NCBI RefSeq assembly: GCF_001426225.1
Contig: NZ_LMRT01000013.1
Location: forward strand, 503,004 to 567,003
DNA from: Allobosea sp. Leaf344
GTDB lineage: Bacteria; Pseudomonadota; Alphaproteobacteria; Rhizobiales; Beijerinckiaceae
DNA: 64,000 nucleotides
Direction of reading: 5' to 3'
The notes under the pieces were generated by a model. It was not told the DNA's origin, did no database searches, and saw only the letters and a list, made by a program, of their open reading frames with translations. Every line of letters starts with the position of its first letter. The stretch's first letter is position 1. Positions 32,909 through 42,241 of the stretch are shown here, piece after piece. A program made the translations under genes and the position numbers.

Positions 32909-34041
32909 CACATCACCTCGATTTCAGCCTGCAGGGCACCTGCGGACTTGATGGCCTGGAGTATGGAGATCAGGTCGCGCGGACCGATGCCCAGCGCGTT
33001 GAGCCCGTCGACGAGCTCGGCCAGGGTCACGGTGTCGCGCACGAGGGCGAGCTTGTTGCCGCCCTGCGTATCGACCTTCACATTGGTCTGCGGCGTCACC
33101 ACCGTCCGGCCCTCGGCCAGCGGGTTGGGCTGGCTGACCTGCGGCTGCTCGCTGATGGTGACGGTGAGGTTGCCCTGCGCCACCGCGACGGTGGAGACGC
33201 GGACCTCCTTGCCCATCACGATGATGCCGGAGCGCTCGTCGATCACGATGCGGGCGAGCTGGTCCGGCTCGATCTTGAGCTGCTCGATATCGGTGAGCAT
33301 GCGGATCATGTTGCCCTGGAAGCGCGGCGGGATCTGCAGCACCACGGTCGAGGGATCGGTCGGCTCCGCCGCCTCGCCGCCCAGGAAATCATTGATCGCC
33401 GCCGCCATGCGGCGCGCTGTGGTGAAATCCGGATTGCGCAGCGAGAGGCGCAGCGTCTTCAGCTTGTTCAGGGCGAAGTCGATCTCGCGCTCGACGAGGC
33501 CGCCATTGGCGATGCGCCCCACGGTGGGGACGCCGCGCGTGATCTTGCTGGCCTCGCCCTCGGCGGAAAAGCCGGCGATCGCCACCGGGCCCTGCGACAC
33601 CGCATAGACCTCGCCATCGGCGCCGAGCAGCGGCGTCGCCAGCAGGGTGCCGCCCTGCAGCGATTTCGCGTCGCCGAGCGCGGAAACGGTGACGTCCAGC
33701 CGCGTGCCCTGGGTGGCGAAGGGCGGCAGGTTGGCCGTGACCATCACCGCCGCGACATTGGCCGTGCGCATATTGGCGCCGCGCGTATTGACGCCGAGGC
33801 GCTCCAGCATCGCCTGCAGCGACTGCTTGGTGAAGGGGGCGTTGTTCAGCGTGTCGCCGGTGCCGTTCAGGCCGACGACGATGCCATAGCCCAGGATCTG
33901 GTTGGTGCGGACGCCTTCGACCGAGGCGAGATCCTTGATCCGCGACAGGGCCTCGGCCGGCCCCGATGCGAGGACGGCGCCCAGCGCCAGCAGCGCCGCC
34001 AGCGGTCTCAGCAGGGTCGGGAAGGCGGGCAGGTTGAACAT
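32908..34041 (-). CDS. flgI: Flagellar P-ring protein FlgI
   Basis: The 377-residue precursor has a signal peptide (cleavage after AEA, residue 31) and the FlgI sequence almost throughout: RIKDLASVEGVRTNQILGYG, VVGLNGTGDTLNNAPFTKQS, MLERLGVNTRG and the C-terminal LVDGLNALGIGPRDLISILQ. It forms the periplasmic P ring around the rod. It leads the flgI-flgJ-flgN-like operon. A sigma-54 type promoter lies 39 bp upstream, and an ftr-like palindrome a further 92 bp away. Confidence 0.95.
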   Translation of the reverse strand: MFNLPAFPTLLRPLAALLALGAVLASGPAEALSRIKDLASVEGVRTNQILGYGIVVGLNGTGDTLNNAPFTKQSLQAMLERLGVNTRGANMRTANVAAVMVTANLPPFATQGTRLDVTVSALGDAKSLQGGTLLATPLLGADGEVYAVSQGPVAIAGFSAEGEASKITRGVPTVGRIANGGLVEREIDFALNKLKTLRLSLRNPDFTTARRMAAAINDFLGGEAAEPTDPSTVVLQIPPRFQGNMIRMLTDIEQLKIEPDQLARIVIDERSGIIVMGKEVRVSTVAVAQGNLTVTISEQPQVSQPNPLAEGRTVVTPQTNVKVDTQGGNKLALVRDTVTLAELVDGLNALGIGPRDLISILQAIKSAGALQAEIEVM

Positions 34042-34079
34042 GCAGTCACCGGTCGGAGGGCATCATCCGGTCCTGCCTT

Positions 34080-34094
34080 GCGAAGCCCGTGCCA
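34080..34094 (-). promoter_or_regulatory. Sigma-54 type promoter of flgI
   Basis: On the minus strand TGGCACGGGCTTCGC has a perfect -24 block and GC at -12 with the required ten-base spacing; one base departs from TTGC. It lies 39 bp before the flgI start. Confidence 0.7.
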
Positions 34095-34186
34095 TGCCCG
34101 GACAAATGGAAACACGTGCTTTATCAGTTGTTTGGATTTCCGGTTCAGGCTCTGCGGCAGGGAGCGGGCCCTGTCGTTCCTGCCGG

Positions 34187-34205
34187 GCCGGCAGTTTTTG
34201 CCGGG
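34187..34205. promoter_or_regulatory. ftr-like palindrome between flgI and fliX
   Basis: GCCGGCA-GTTTT-TGCCGGG matches the flgE and flgF sites in both arms except for the outermost base. It lies 92 bp from the flgI sigma-54 promoter. The left arm also overlaps a CTGCCG/CGGCAG hairpin followed by T residues, so a second role as a terminator cannot be excluded. Confidence 0.7.
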
Positions 34206-34265
34206 CGGTTTACCGGCTGTTAACCCTGGCGCCGCCTAGTTGGCGGCAGGATTTGCGAGGCCGCC

Positions 34266-34685
34266 ATGATCAGGATCGACCAGCGCGCGCCCGTCATCGG
34301 CACCAACGCCGCCCATGCGGCGCGGCGCAGCGGCGGGGCGGCGTTCACGCTACCCGGCAAGACGGCGTCCAGCGCCGGCGCGAGCGCGTCCCAGGCCTTG
34401 AGCGCAGCCGGGCCGCTCGACACGCTGATCGCCCTGCAGGCCGATGAGGAGCCGGGCGAGCGCAAGCGGCGCCAGGCCCGGCGCGGCCATGATCTGCTGG
34501 ACGGGCTCGATCGGCTGAAGGCCGCGCTGCTCGGCGGACGGGTGCAGCTCTCGGAGCTGGAGCGGCTGAAGACCATGCTCTCGGCACGGCGCGAGACGAC
34601 CGACGACCCGCGCCTCGACGAGGTGCTGGCGCATATCGAGCTGCGCGCCGCGGTGGAGCTGGCGAAGCTGCAGCGGCAGCGCTGA
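34266..34685 (+). CDS. fliX: Flagellar assembly regulator FliX
   Basis: The 139-residue protein matches FliX: a basic N-terminus (MIRIDQRAPVIGTNAAHAAR), a central LDTLIALQADEEPGERKRRQ and a helical C-terminal half (DLLDGLDRLKAALLGGRVQL). In Caulobacter FliX links assembly of the early flagellar structure to activity of the sigma-54 activator FlbD. Its presence supports reading the nearby palindromes as FlbD sites. It is divergent from flgI. FlbD itself is not in this window. Confidence 0.9.
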   Translation: MIRIDQRAPVIGTNAAHAARRSGGAAFTLPGKTASSAGASASQALSAAGPLDTLIALQADEEPGERKRRQARRGHDLLDGLDRLKAALLGGRVQLSELERLKTMLSARRETTDDPRLDEVLAHIELRAAVELAKLQRQR

Positions 34686-34698
34686 CGCCGCCGCGCGC

Positions 34699-35244
34699 CT
34701 AGCGGATGAACTGGTCGGCGTAATCGGCACCCAGCCCGTTGGCGGCGTAATGCGCGCGGCACTTGTCGAGTCTGGTGAAGACGTCGTCATAGCCGAGGCA
34801 TTTGCCGTCCGGATCGACATAGATCATCGCGCCATTGACTTGGAACATGGTGATCATCTCCTCGGTGTCTGGGTCGACGACCAGCGTATGCGTCTCGCCC
34901 GGCGCCTCATAGACATAGGCGCCCTCGGTCGCGACCCAATCATGCTCGAGATAGCGCCACTGGCCCTTCAGCACATAGCCATGCACCGGCTGCGGGTGGC
35001 GGTGGCGGGAAAGCACGCCGGCGCGGCGGACACGCAGCAGGTTCATCCAATAGCCGCGGGTCACGCTCAGGCAGAGCGGACGGAACCAGACATTGTCGTC
35101 GACGGGGACCCAGACGCGCTCATCCTGCGGGATGACGTTCGGGACGATCAGCTCCGGCGGCGAATCCTTCGGCTGGGGGTGGCGATAGGGCGTCCAGCGC
35201 TCGGCATCGGAGGCGGCGACCGGGATGGGGCTGACCTTGTTCAT
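34699..35244 (-). CDS. Cupin dioxygenase, 2,4'-dihydroxyacetophenone dioxygenase-like
   Basis: The 181-residue protein is a single cupin domain with metal-binding histidines in LSRHRHPQPVHGYVLKGQWR and EAPGETHTLVVD, and the family-typical stretch VWVPVDDNVWFRPLCLSV. These features match the 2,4'-dihydroxyacetophenone dioxygenase family, iron enzymes that cleave a C-C bond next to a carbonyl. The natural substrate here is not known. GGGAG lies upstream of the ATG at 35244. An SDR gene lies upstream on the same strand 118 bp away, which may act in the same pathway. Confidence 0.8.
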   Translation of the reverse strand: MNKVSPIPVAASDAERWTPYRHPQPKDSPPELIVPNVIPQDERVWVPVDDNVWFRPLCLSVTRGYWMNLLRVRRAGVLSRHRHPQPVHGYVLKGQWRYLEHDWVATEGAYVYEAPGETHTLVVDPDTEEMITMFQVNGAMIYVDPDGKCLGYDDVFTRLDKCRAHYAANGLGADYADQFIR

Positions 35245-35362
35245 GGCGTAAACTCCCTGTGACATCTGTCGGCTGAGGCCGATCATAGGTCCCGCAGGCA
35301 AGGCGGGAAAGCTGGCGAACCGATTCAAGCGACGGCAGGAAACCCTTGCCGCAGCAGGCGTT

Positions 35363-36082
35363 TCAGACGGCGAGATAGCCGCCGTCGACCGGCAGGATGG
35401 CGCCGGTTACGAAGCCCGCCGCCTCCGAGAGCAGGAAGGCGATGGCCCCGCCGACATCGCCCGGCTCGCCCCAGCGGCCCATCGGCGTCCGGGCGAGGAT
35501 CGGGGCCGAGCGGGCGCTGTCCTCGACCAGCGGCCGGGTCAGCTCCGTGGCGATCCAGCCCGGCGCCACCGCATTGACGCGGATGCCGTCGCCGGCCCAG
35601 GCGGCGGCCAGCGATTTGGTGAGCTGGCCGATCGCGCCCTTGGAGGCGGCATAGCCCGGCGCGAAGGCCGAGCCGTGGAAGGTCAGCATCGAGGCGATGT
35701 TGACGATCGCGCCGCCGCTCTGGCCTTCCGCTTTTGCCGCGAGCTTGGGCTTGGCGGCGAGGCACATCCGCATGGTGCCGTTGAGATTGACCTCGATGGT
35801 CTGACGGAACCGGTCGATCTCGAATTCCAGCCCGTTGCGCTGGATCATCCCGGCGCAATTCACCAGTGCGTCGATGCGCGGGCAGCCGGCCACCAGCGCC
35901 GCGACCTGCTCGTCGCTGGTGACGTCAAGCCGGGCGTGCCGGATGGCCGAATGAGCCGGCGCGGCCGCGACCTCGGCCTCGGTCAACCCCGTCGCCAGCA
36001 CCTCATATCCGGATTTGGCCAGAGCGAGCGCGGCTCCGGCGCCGATGCCGCGCGCGCCGCCCGTGACGATTGCGAATTTCAT
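35363..36082 (-). CDS. Short-chain dehydrogenase/reductase
   Basis: The 239-residue protein is a complete classical SDR: cofactor motif VTGGARGIGAG, NCAG, catalytic serine in NIASM and YAASKGAIGQLTKSL (the YxxxK pair), ending LPVDGGYLAV. It is cytoplasmic and uses NAD(H) or NADP(H); the substrate is unknown. I start at the ATG at 36082; one five codons upstream (36097) is possible and neither has a strong ribosome binding site. It lies upstream of the cupin dioxygenase gene. A GTCCT-N5-AGGAC inverted repeat at 36117-36131 could be an operator. Confidence 0.88.
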   Translation of the reverse strand: MKFAIVTGGARGIGAGAALALAKSGYEVLATGLTEAEVAAAPAHSAIRHARLDVTSDEQVAALVAGCPRIDALVNCAGMIQRNGLEFEIDRFRQTIEVNLNGTMRMCLAAKPKLAAKAEGQSGGAIVNIASMLTFHGSAFAPGYAASKGAIGQLTKSLAAAWAGDGIRVNAVAPGWIATELTRPLVEDSARSAPILARTPMGRWGEPGDVGGAIAFLLSEAAGFVTGAILPVDGGYLAV

Positions 36083-36327
36083 GATCGGCGGATCCATCGG
36101 CTGACAGGGATGCTCTGTCCTTCAATAGGACGGAAGACGCGAAGGGGGCCAGAGCCCGGCGCGCTGTGGCGGGGATGCTCGTGCCGCACGGCCGCCGCCC
36201 CCTTTCCGCCGAAAGCCGCGCTTCCCCCTGCGCCCGGAACCCGCTAGGAAGCGGCCAACCCGCCTGCGGCGTCGCTGTCGCAGCGCCGGGACCGTTTCAG
36301 TCTGGCCAGCATCAGGGGTCGTTTCAC

Positions 36328-37542
36328 ATGAACAAGATCAAGGTCGCCAATCCCGTCGTCGACATGGACGGCGACGAGATGACCCGTATCATCTGGCAGA
36401 AGATCAAGGACACGCTGATCTTCCCCTATCTCGACCTCGAGCTGGATTATTACGATCTCTCGGTCGAGAACCGCGACGCGACCGACGACCAGGTCACCAT
36501 CGACGCCGCCAACGCCACCAAGAAGCATGGCGTGGCCGTGAAATGCGCGACCATCACCCCCGACGAAGGCCGGGTGAAGGAATTCAATCTGAAGCAGATG
36601 TGGAAGAGCCCGAACGGCACGATCCGCAACATCCTCGGCGGCGTGATCTTCCGCGAGCCGATCATCTGCAAGAACGTGCCGCGCCTCGTGCCGGGCTGGA
36701 CCCAGCCGATCGTGATCGGCCGCCACGCCTACGGCGACCAGTACCGCGCCACGGATTTCAAATTCCCGGGCAAGGGCACGCTCTCGATCAAGTTCGTCGG
36801 CGAGGACGGCAAGATCATCGAGAAGGAGGTCTTCAAGGCCCCCGAGGCCGGCGTCGCCATGGCGATGTACAATCTCGACGAATCGATCCGCGATTTCGCG
36901 CGGGCCTCGCTGAATTACGGGCTGATCCGGAAGTATCCGGTCTATCTCTCGACCAAGAACACCATCCTCAAGACCTATGACGGGCGCTTCAAGGACATTT
37001 TCGAGGAGATCTACCAAGCCGAGTTCAAGGCGGAATTCGACAAGCTCGGCATCACCTACGAGCATCGCCTGATCGACGACATGGTGGCCTCCGCGATGAA
37101 GTGGTCGGGCGGCTATGTCTGGGCCTGCAAGAACTATGATGGCGACGTGCAGTCCGACACGGTGGCCCAGGGCTTCGGCTCGCTCGGCCTGATGACCTCG
37201 GTGCTGATGACGCCGGATGGCAAGACCGTCGAGGCCGAGGCCGCGCATGGCACGGTGACCCGCCATTACCGCGAGCACCAGAAGGGCAAGGAGACCTCGA
37301 CCAACTCCATCGCCTCGATCTTCGCCTGGACCCGTGGCCTCGCCCACCGCGCCAAGCTGGACGGCAATGCCGAGCTCGCCCGCTTCGCGACGCTGCTCGA
37401 GAAGGTCACCGTCGACACCGTCGAGGCCGGCGACATGACCAAGGACCTCGCCCTCCTGGTCGGCGCCGAGCAGAAATGGCTCTCGACCACCGGCTTCCTC
37501 GAGAAGGTCAGCGAGAACATGAAGAAGGCCATGGCCGCCTGA
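36328..37542 (+). CDS. icd: NADP-dependent isocitrate dehydrogenase
   Basis: The 404-residue enzyme is the eukaryote-like (type II) homodimeric isocitrate dehydrogenase common in alphaproteobacteria. It has [20 protein letters not shown], the substrate-binding loop [28 protein letters not shown] and the metal-binding LIDDMVA. It oxidises isocitrate to 2-oxoglutarate in the TCA cycle and makes NADPH. The ATG at 36328 gives the family-standard N-terminus; longer readings extend into the control region. A strong terminator follows. Confidence 0.96.
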   Translation: MNKIKVANPVVDMDGDEMTRIIWQKIKDTLIFPYLDLELDYYDLSVENRDATDDQVTIDAANATKKHGVAVKCATITPDEGRVKEFNLKQMWKSPNGTIRNILGGVIFREPIICKNVPRLVPGWTQPIVIGRHAYGDQYRATDFKFPGKGTLSIKFVGEDGKIIEKEVFKAPEAGVAMAMYNLDESIRDFARASLNYGLIRKYPVYLSTKNTILKTYDGRFKDIFEEIYQAEFKAEFDKLGITYEHRLIDDMVASAMKWSGGYVWACKNYDGDVQSDTVAQGFGSLGLMTSVLMTPDGKTVEAEAAHGTVTRHYREHQKGKETSTNSIASIFAWTRGLAHRAKLDGNAELARFATLLEKVTVDTVEAGDMTKDLALLVGAEQKWLSTTGFLEKVSENMKKAMAA

Positions 37543-37583
37543 GCCGGGAACTCCTGAAAACAGGCGTCTTGCCGAACAGACCG

Positions 37584-37610
37584 AGCCCGGCCAGACTGGC
37601 CGGGCTTTTT
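37584..37610 (+). terminator. Intrinsic terminator of icd
   Basis: AGCCCGGCCA and TGGCCGGGCT form a perfect 10-bp stem with a GAC loop followed by T residues, 41 bp after the icd stop. Confidence 0.93.
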
Positions 37611-37633
37611 CATGGGCATGGGAGAAGGCAGCG

Positions 37634-38095
37634 ATGGCAGAGGCCGAGACGATCACCGGCGGGTGCCAATGCGGGGCGGTGCGCTATCGGTTGAAGCGCT
37701 CGCCGAAAGAGGTCTCGGTGTGCTTTTGCCGGATGTGCCAGAAGGCGGTGGGCGGCTATTTCGGCGCCTATGCCAGTATTGCGACCGCCGATTTGGAGTG
37801 GACCAAGGTCGCGCCGGCCATCTTCGCCTCCTCCGAGGCTGCCGAGCGCGGCTTCTGCCCGTCCTGCGGCACGCCGCTGACCTTCGCCTATACTGGCACA
37901 GGCAGGACCTCGGTCAGCGCGGGCAGCCTGGACGACCCTGCCCACCATCCGCCGACCATCGCCTACGGCATCGAGGGCCGGCCGCGTTGGTTCGACGAGC
38001 TCTGCCGCCTGCAAGGCACGCGCACGGAGGACGACATTCCAGAGCAGGACAGAGCGCGCTATCGCTCGCGCCAGCATCCGGACCACGAGGTCTGA
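37634..38095 (+). CDS. GFA-family (glutathione-dependent formaldehyde-activating-like) zinc protein
   Basis: The 153-residue protein has the GFA fold's zinc-binding cysteines in order: GGCQCGAVRY, CFCRMCQK and GFCPSCGTPLTF. Members include Gfa, proposed to join formaldehyde and glutathione, and CENP-V-like proteins, but most paralogues have no known substrate. The length is normal and no signal peptide is seen. It stands alone between icd and the decayed clpP. Confidence 0.85.
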   Translation: MAEAETITGGCQCGAVRYRLKRSPKEVSVCFCRMCQKAVGGYFGAYASIATADLEWTKVAPAIFASSEAAERGFCPSCGTPLTFAYTGTGRTSVSAGSLDDPAHHPPTIAYGIEGRPRWFDELCRLQGTRTEDDIPEQDRARYRSRQHPDHEV

Positions 38096-38285
38096 GCGCG
38101 GCATTGGCGCTGCGTCGAACGTAAGGATTGACTGCACCCCAAGCCGCGCGACCTCTCGTCTTCAGGCGGATCCGGTTACAGGCGTCGTGTTGAAAGCGAG
38201 ACTGCGGAGGAACCGTGATCGGCCGGCACTCGGACCAGCTTCCGGTGGCTCTGGCGCGGGCGTGGTGCGCGAGAGGGAGCCGCGC

Positions 38286-38835
38286 ATGATGGCGCGACCG
38301 GGCGGCGATGAAGGGGAGGCGAGGTGAGCGTCCGGCTATGCGAGATCACCAAGGCGACCGTTCGCGCGGTCTGCGCCCTCGAGGTTCGTGACGAGCAGAA
38401 GCAAACCTCTACATCAACTCTCCCGGCGGCGTCGTCACCAGCGGCTTCGCCATGTACGATACGATGCAGTACATCCAGTCCCCCATCCACACCTTGTGCA
38501 TGGGTACGGCCTGGTCGATGGGGTCTTTTCTCCTGATGGCGGGCCAGCCGGGTGAGCGGGTCGCCCTGCCCAATGCCAGCATCCTGGTCCATCAGCCATC
38601 GGGCGGATGCAAGGGGCAAGCCTCCGACATGGTCATCCATGTCGAGGAAATCAGAAAAACCAAGGAGCGCATGACGAGGCTCTATGCGCAGCATTGCCGA
38701 CGTCCCTATCGGGATTTCGAGCAGGCGATGGATCGCGACCGCTTCATGTCGGCGGAAGAGGCATTGGAGTGGGGCCTGATCGACCGCATCGTCCAGAAAA
38801 GCGAGACCGAAGGGGCGACGCTCCAGCCGCACTGA
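38286..38835 (+). pseudogene. Decayed clpP-like gene (frameshifted)
   Basis: The 3' part (38392-38835) encodes a clear ClpP body: [20 protein letters not shown], the catalytic serine in [14 protein letters not shown], the histidine in LVHQPSGG, and [18 protein letters not shown]. There is an in-frame TGA at 38389 and no start codon before the ATG at 38452, which would remove the N-terminal handle and the oxyanion loop. The missing N-terminal part is recognisable in other frames: MMARPGGDEGEA (from 38286), and VRLCEITKATVRAVCALE (from 38330). At least two frame changes are needed, so I call it a pseudogene. A 127-residue protein from 38452 remains possible. Confidence 0.75.
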
Positions 38836-38928
38836 CGATCAAGCGTGCGGCCAAACCCTCATGCTTCCCCCACGGCAACCTGCTCTCGCAACGGGAGAAG
38901 GCGACAGAGGTGGCGGTCGTCGCGCGCT

Positions 38929-39594
38929 TCACTCGATCGTCACGGCCTGCCTCGCCAGCACGAGCACCCCGCTCAACGGCGCCTCCATGACATAGCGCAG
39001 CTCATAGGCGCCGGGCTGGTCCGGCGCTTCCAGCGTCGCCTCGATGTTCTCATGGGGGTAGAAGAGCGGGCCGGTCGCCTCGGCCGGCGATCCCGGCGGA
39101 ACCAGCACCACCCGGTCGCGCTCGCCATTGGGGCCGATGCCGCGGACAGCGAAACTGGCGCCGCGCCGGATCCGGGCCGGCGCCGCGACCGTGGCGCTGG
39201 GCTCGGTGGTGGACAGCGGCTGGCGCAGCAGGATGGCGGGGGCGCCGCCGCGATCGGCCGTCAGCCGCAACTCATAGGCTCCGGCCAGGCCGGGCAATGG
39301 CAGCGAAGCCATGCTGCGCGGCCCGAGTTCGACCACCACGATCGCCTTGTCGGCGGGGTCGTCCGGACGGGCGATGGCGAGGCGGGCGCCCGGCGGCGCG
39401 CTTCTGACCCCGACCGTGAGCGGCGCGCCGGCCATGGCCTGGCGCGAGGCCGAGAGGGCGGGGAGCTCGGGGGCGCGCCGCGGCTGGCCCTGGACGGAGG
39501 TCGAGGCGAGGCCGACGGACAGCCAGGCGGCGGCGAGGCCGGCGAGAGCGGCACGAAGCGCGAAAGCCCGTGCCGGCCATGGCCGCGCCGTCAC
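38929..39594 (-). CDS. Secreted protein with two related beta-domains, unknown function
   Basis: The 221-residue protein has an N-terminal signal or anchor (about residues 7-27, ALRAALAGLAAAWLSVGLAS) and two similar C-terminal segments, each ending in a GAYELR strand: GLAGAYELRLTADRGGAPAI (about 119-138) and PDQPGAYELRYVMEAPLSG (about 192-210). Both are followed by a LxRQ turn. This is typical of small immunoglobulin-like or transthyretin-like beta sandwiches in the periplasm. It uses a GTG start 4 bp after the alaS stop and so is co-transcribed with alaS. I do not recognise the family. Confidence 0.6.
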   Translation of the reverse strand: MTARPWPARAFALRAALAGLAAAWLSVGLASTSVQGQPRRAPELPALSASRQAMAGAPLTVGVRSAPPGARLAIARPDDPADKAIVVVELGPRSMASLPLPGLAGAYELRLTADRGGAPAILLRQPLSTTEPSATVAAPARIRRGASFAVRGIGPNGERDRVVLVPPGSPAEATGPLFYPHENIEATLEAPDQPGAYELRYVMEAPLSGVLVLARQAVTIE

Positions 39595-39598
39595 CGGC

Positions 39599-42241
39599 TC
39601 ACCCCATCGCCGCGGCCACGGCGTCCAGCGCGGCCTGCGCCTTGTCGCCATCGGGGCCGCCGGCCTGGGCCATGTCGCGCCGGCCGCCGCCGCCCTTGCC
39701 GCCGAGCTGTTCGGAGGCGGCGCGCACCAGCGCCACGGCATCGAAGCGCTCCGTCATATCCGGCGTGACGCCGACGACGACGCCGGCCTTGCCATCCTCC
39801 GCGACGCCGATGATCGCGACGACGCCGGAGCCGATGCGGGCCTTGGCCTCGTCGGCCAGGCTCTTCAGATCCTTCATCTCGACCCCGGTGACGGCGCGGG
39901 CCAGCAGCTTCGTCCCGCCGATCTCGCGCACCGGATCCTCGGCGGCACCGCCGCCGCCCATGGCCAGCTTCTTGCGGGCCTCGGTCAGCTCGCGGTCGAG
40001 CTTGCGGCGTTCCTCGATCAGTGCCGCGAGCCTGGCCTCGGCCTCGCCGGCCGGAACCTTCAGCAGCGAGGCGAGACCGTGCAGACGGCGGCTGTCCTCG
40101 TTGAGCTGGCGGCGGGCGGCCGCACCGGTCATGGCTTCGAGACGGCGCACGCCAGAGGCGACGGCGCTTTCGCCGACGACGCTGATCATGCCGATATCGC
40201 CGGTGCGCAGCGCATGGGTGCCGCCGCAGAGCTCGACCGAAAACGCCTTGCCGCCCTCATGGGTACCCATCGCGACGACGCGGACCTCGTCGCCATATTT
40301 CTCGCCGAACAAAGCGCGGGCGCCGGAGGCGATCGCCTCGTCGACGCTCATCAGCCGCGTGGTCACCGGCTCGTTGCGCAGCACGATGGCGTTGGCGATG
40401 TCCTCGACCTTGGCGAGCTCCGCCTCGCTGATCGGCTTGGGATGCGAGAAATCGAAGCGCAGCCGGTCGGGCGAGACCATCGAGCCCTTCTGCGCGACAT
40501 GGTCGCCGAGCACCAGGCGCAGCGCCTCGTGCAGCAGATGCGTGGCCGAATGATTGGCGCGGATCGCGGTGCGCCTGGCATGGTCGACGGCGAGCTCGAC
40601 CGGCTGGCCGCGCTTCAGCTCGCCCTGCTTCACCGTGACGGCATGGGCGAAGACATCGCCCAGCTTCTTCTGCACGTCGCCGACCTCGGCGCTGGCCTGG
40701 GCGGCGCGGATCGTGCCGGTATCGCCGAGCTGGCCGCCGGATTCGCCGTAGAACGGCGTCTGGTTGAGGATCACCAGCCCGGTCTCGCCCTGGCCCAGCG
40801 TCTCGACCTCCTGATTGTCCCTGATCAGCGCGGTGATGACGCCCTCGGCGCTCTCGGTGTCGTAGCCCAGGAATTCGGTGGCGCCGAGCCGGTCGCGCAG
40901 CGGGAACCAGAGCTTCTCGGTGGCGGCCTCGCCGGTGCCCGACCAGGCGGCGCGGGCCTTGGCCTTCTGCTGCTGCATGGCTGCGTCGAAACCCTCGGTG
41001 TCGACGGTGACGCCGCGGGCCCGCAGCGCATCCTGCGTCAGATCGAGCGGGAAGCCATAGGTGTCGTAGAGGGTGAAGGCGACATCGCCGCGCAGGCTCT
41101 GGCCGGCGACCAGATCCTTCGAGGCGTCGTCGAGCAGCGAGAGGCCGCGCGCCAGCGTCGTGCGGAAGCGCGTCTCCTCGAGCTGCAGGGTCTCGGTGAT
41201 CAGCGCCTCGGCGCGCAGCAGCTCGGGATAGGCTCGGCCCATCTCGCGGGTCAGCACCGGCACCAGCCTGTGCATCAGCGGATCCTTGGCGCCGAGCAGC
41301 TGCGCATGGCGCATGCCGCGCCGCATGATCCGGCGCAGCACGTAGCCGCGCCCTTCATTCGAGGGCAGGACGCCATCGGCGATCAGGAAGGCCGAGCAGC
41401 GCAGATGGTCGGCGATGATGCGGTGGCTCGCCTTCATCGGGCCGTCCGACGAGACCGAGGTGAGATCGGCGATCGCCCGGATCAGCGCGGCGAAGAGATC
41501 GATCTCGTAATTGTCATGCGTGCCCTGCAGCACCGCGGCAATGCGCTCCAGCCCCATGCCGGTATCGATCGAGGGGCGCGGCAGATCGGTCCTGACCCCG
41601 CCGGCCGCCTCCTCATATTGCATGAAGACCAGGTTCCAGATCTCGATGAAGCGATCGCCATCCTCGTCGGGCGAGCCGGGCGGGCCGCCGGGGATGTGGT
41701 CGCCGTGATCGTAGAAGATCTCGGAGCAGGGGCCGCAGGGGCCGGTATCGCCCATGCGCCAGAAATTGTCGGAGGTGGGGATGCGGATGATCCGGGAATC
41801 GGGCAGCCCCGCGATCTTCTTCCAGAGCGCATGCGCCTCGTCATCCTCGGAAAAGACGGTGACGGTCAGCTTGTCCTTAGGCAGCCCAAATTCGCGCGTG
41901 ACCAGCGTCCAGGCATGGCTGATCGCCTGTTCCTTGAAGTAGTCGCCGAAGGAGAAATTCCCCAGCATCTCGAAGAAGGTGTGGTGGCGGGCGGTGTAGC
42001 CGACATTGTCGAGGTCGTTGTGCTTGCCGCCGGCGCGGACACATTTCTGGGCGGTGGTCGCCCTGACATAGGGCCGCTTCTCCTGGCCGGTGAAGACGTT
42101 CTTGAACTGCACCATGCCGGAATTGGCGAACATCAGCGTCGGGTCGTTGCGCGGCACCAGCGGGCTCGACGGCACGACCTCATGGCCGGTCGACTTGAAA
42201 TAATCCAGGAAGGTGGACCTAATCTCGTTGACGCCGCTCAT
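39599..42241 (-). CDS. alaS: Alanine-tRNA ligase
   Basis: The 880-residue enzyme is full length. The class II core begins with [20 protein letters not shown] and contains [20 protein letters not shown]. The editing domain has the zinc-type motifs [12 protein letters not shown] and [10 protein letters not shown], which remove mischarged Ser or Gly. The C-terminal C-Ala domain follows ([20 protein letters not shown]). It charges tRNA-Ala with alanine. Three 18-bp tandem repeats lie 104 bp upstream. Confidence 0.97.
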   Translation of the reverse strand: MSGVNEIRSTFLDYFKSTGHEVVPSSPLVPRNDPTLMFANSGMVQFKNVFTGQEKRPYVRATTAQKCVRAGGKHNDLDNVGYTARHHTFFEMLGNFSFGDYFKEQAISHAWTLVTREFGLPKDKLTVTVFSEDDEAHALWKKIAGLPDSRIIRIPTSDNFWRMGDTGPCGPCSEIFYDHGDHIPGGPPGSPDEDGDRFIEIWNLVFMQYEEAAGGVRTDLPRPSIDTGMGLERIAAVLQGTHDNYEIDLFAALIRAIADLTSVSSDGPMKASHRIIADHLRCSAFLIADGVLPSNEGRGYVLRRIMRRGMRHAQLLGAKDPLMHRLVPVLTREMGRAYPELLRAEALITETLQLEETRFRTTLARGLSLLDDASKDLVAGQSLRGDVAFTLYDTYGFPLDLTQDALRARGVTVDTEGFDAAMQQQKAKARAAWSGTGEAATEKLWFPLRDRLGATEFLGYDTESAEGVITALIRDNQEVETLGQGETGLVILNQTPFYGESGGQLGDTGTIRAAQASAEVGDVQKKLGDVFAHAVTVKQGELKRGQPVELAVDHARRTAIRANHSATHLLHEALRLVLGDHVAQKGSMVSPDRLRFDFSHPKPISEAELAKVEDIANAIVLRNEPVTTRLMSVDEAIASGARALFGEKYGDEVRVVAMGTHEGGKAFSVELCGGTHALRTGDIGMISVVGESAVASGVRRLEAMTGAAARRQLNEDSRRLHGLASLLKVPAGEAEARLAALIEERRKLDRELTEARKKLAMGGGGAAEDPVREIGGTKLLARAVTGVEMKDLKSLADEAKARIGSGVVAIIGVAEDGKAGVVVGVTPDMTERFDAVALVRAASEQLGGKGGGGRRDMAQAGGPDGDKAQAALDAVAAAMG

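Noticed and set aside
34180..34199. Intrinsic terminator CTGCCG-GGC-CGGCAG with T-run between flgI and fliX
   Set aside because: No gene upstream on the plus strand needs it, and the bases overlap the palindrome shared with three other flagellar promoters, which explains them better.
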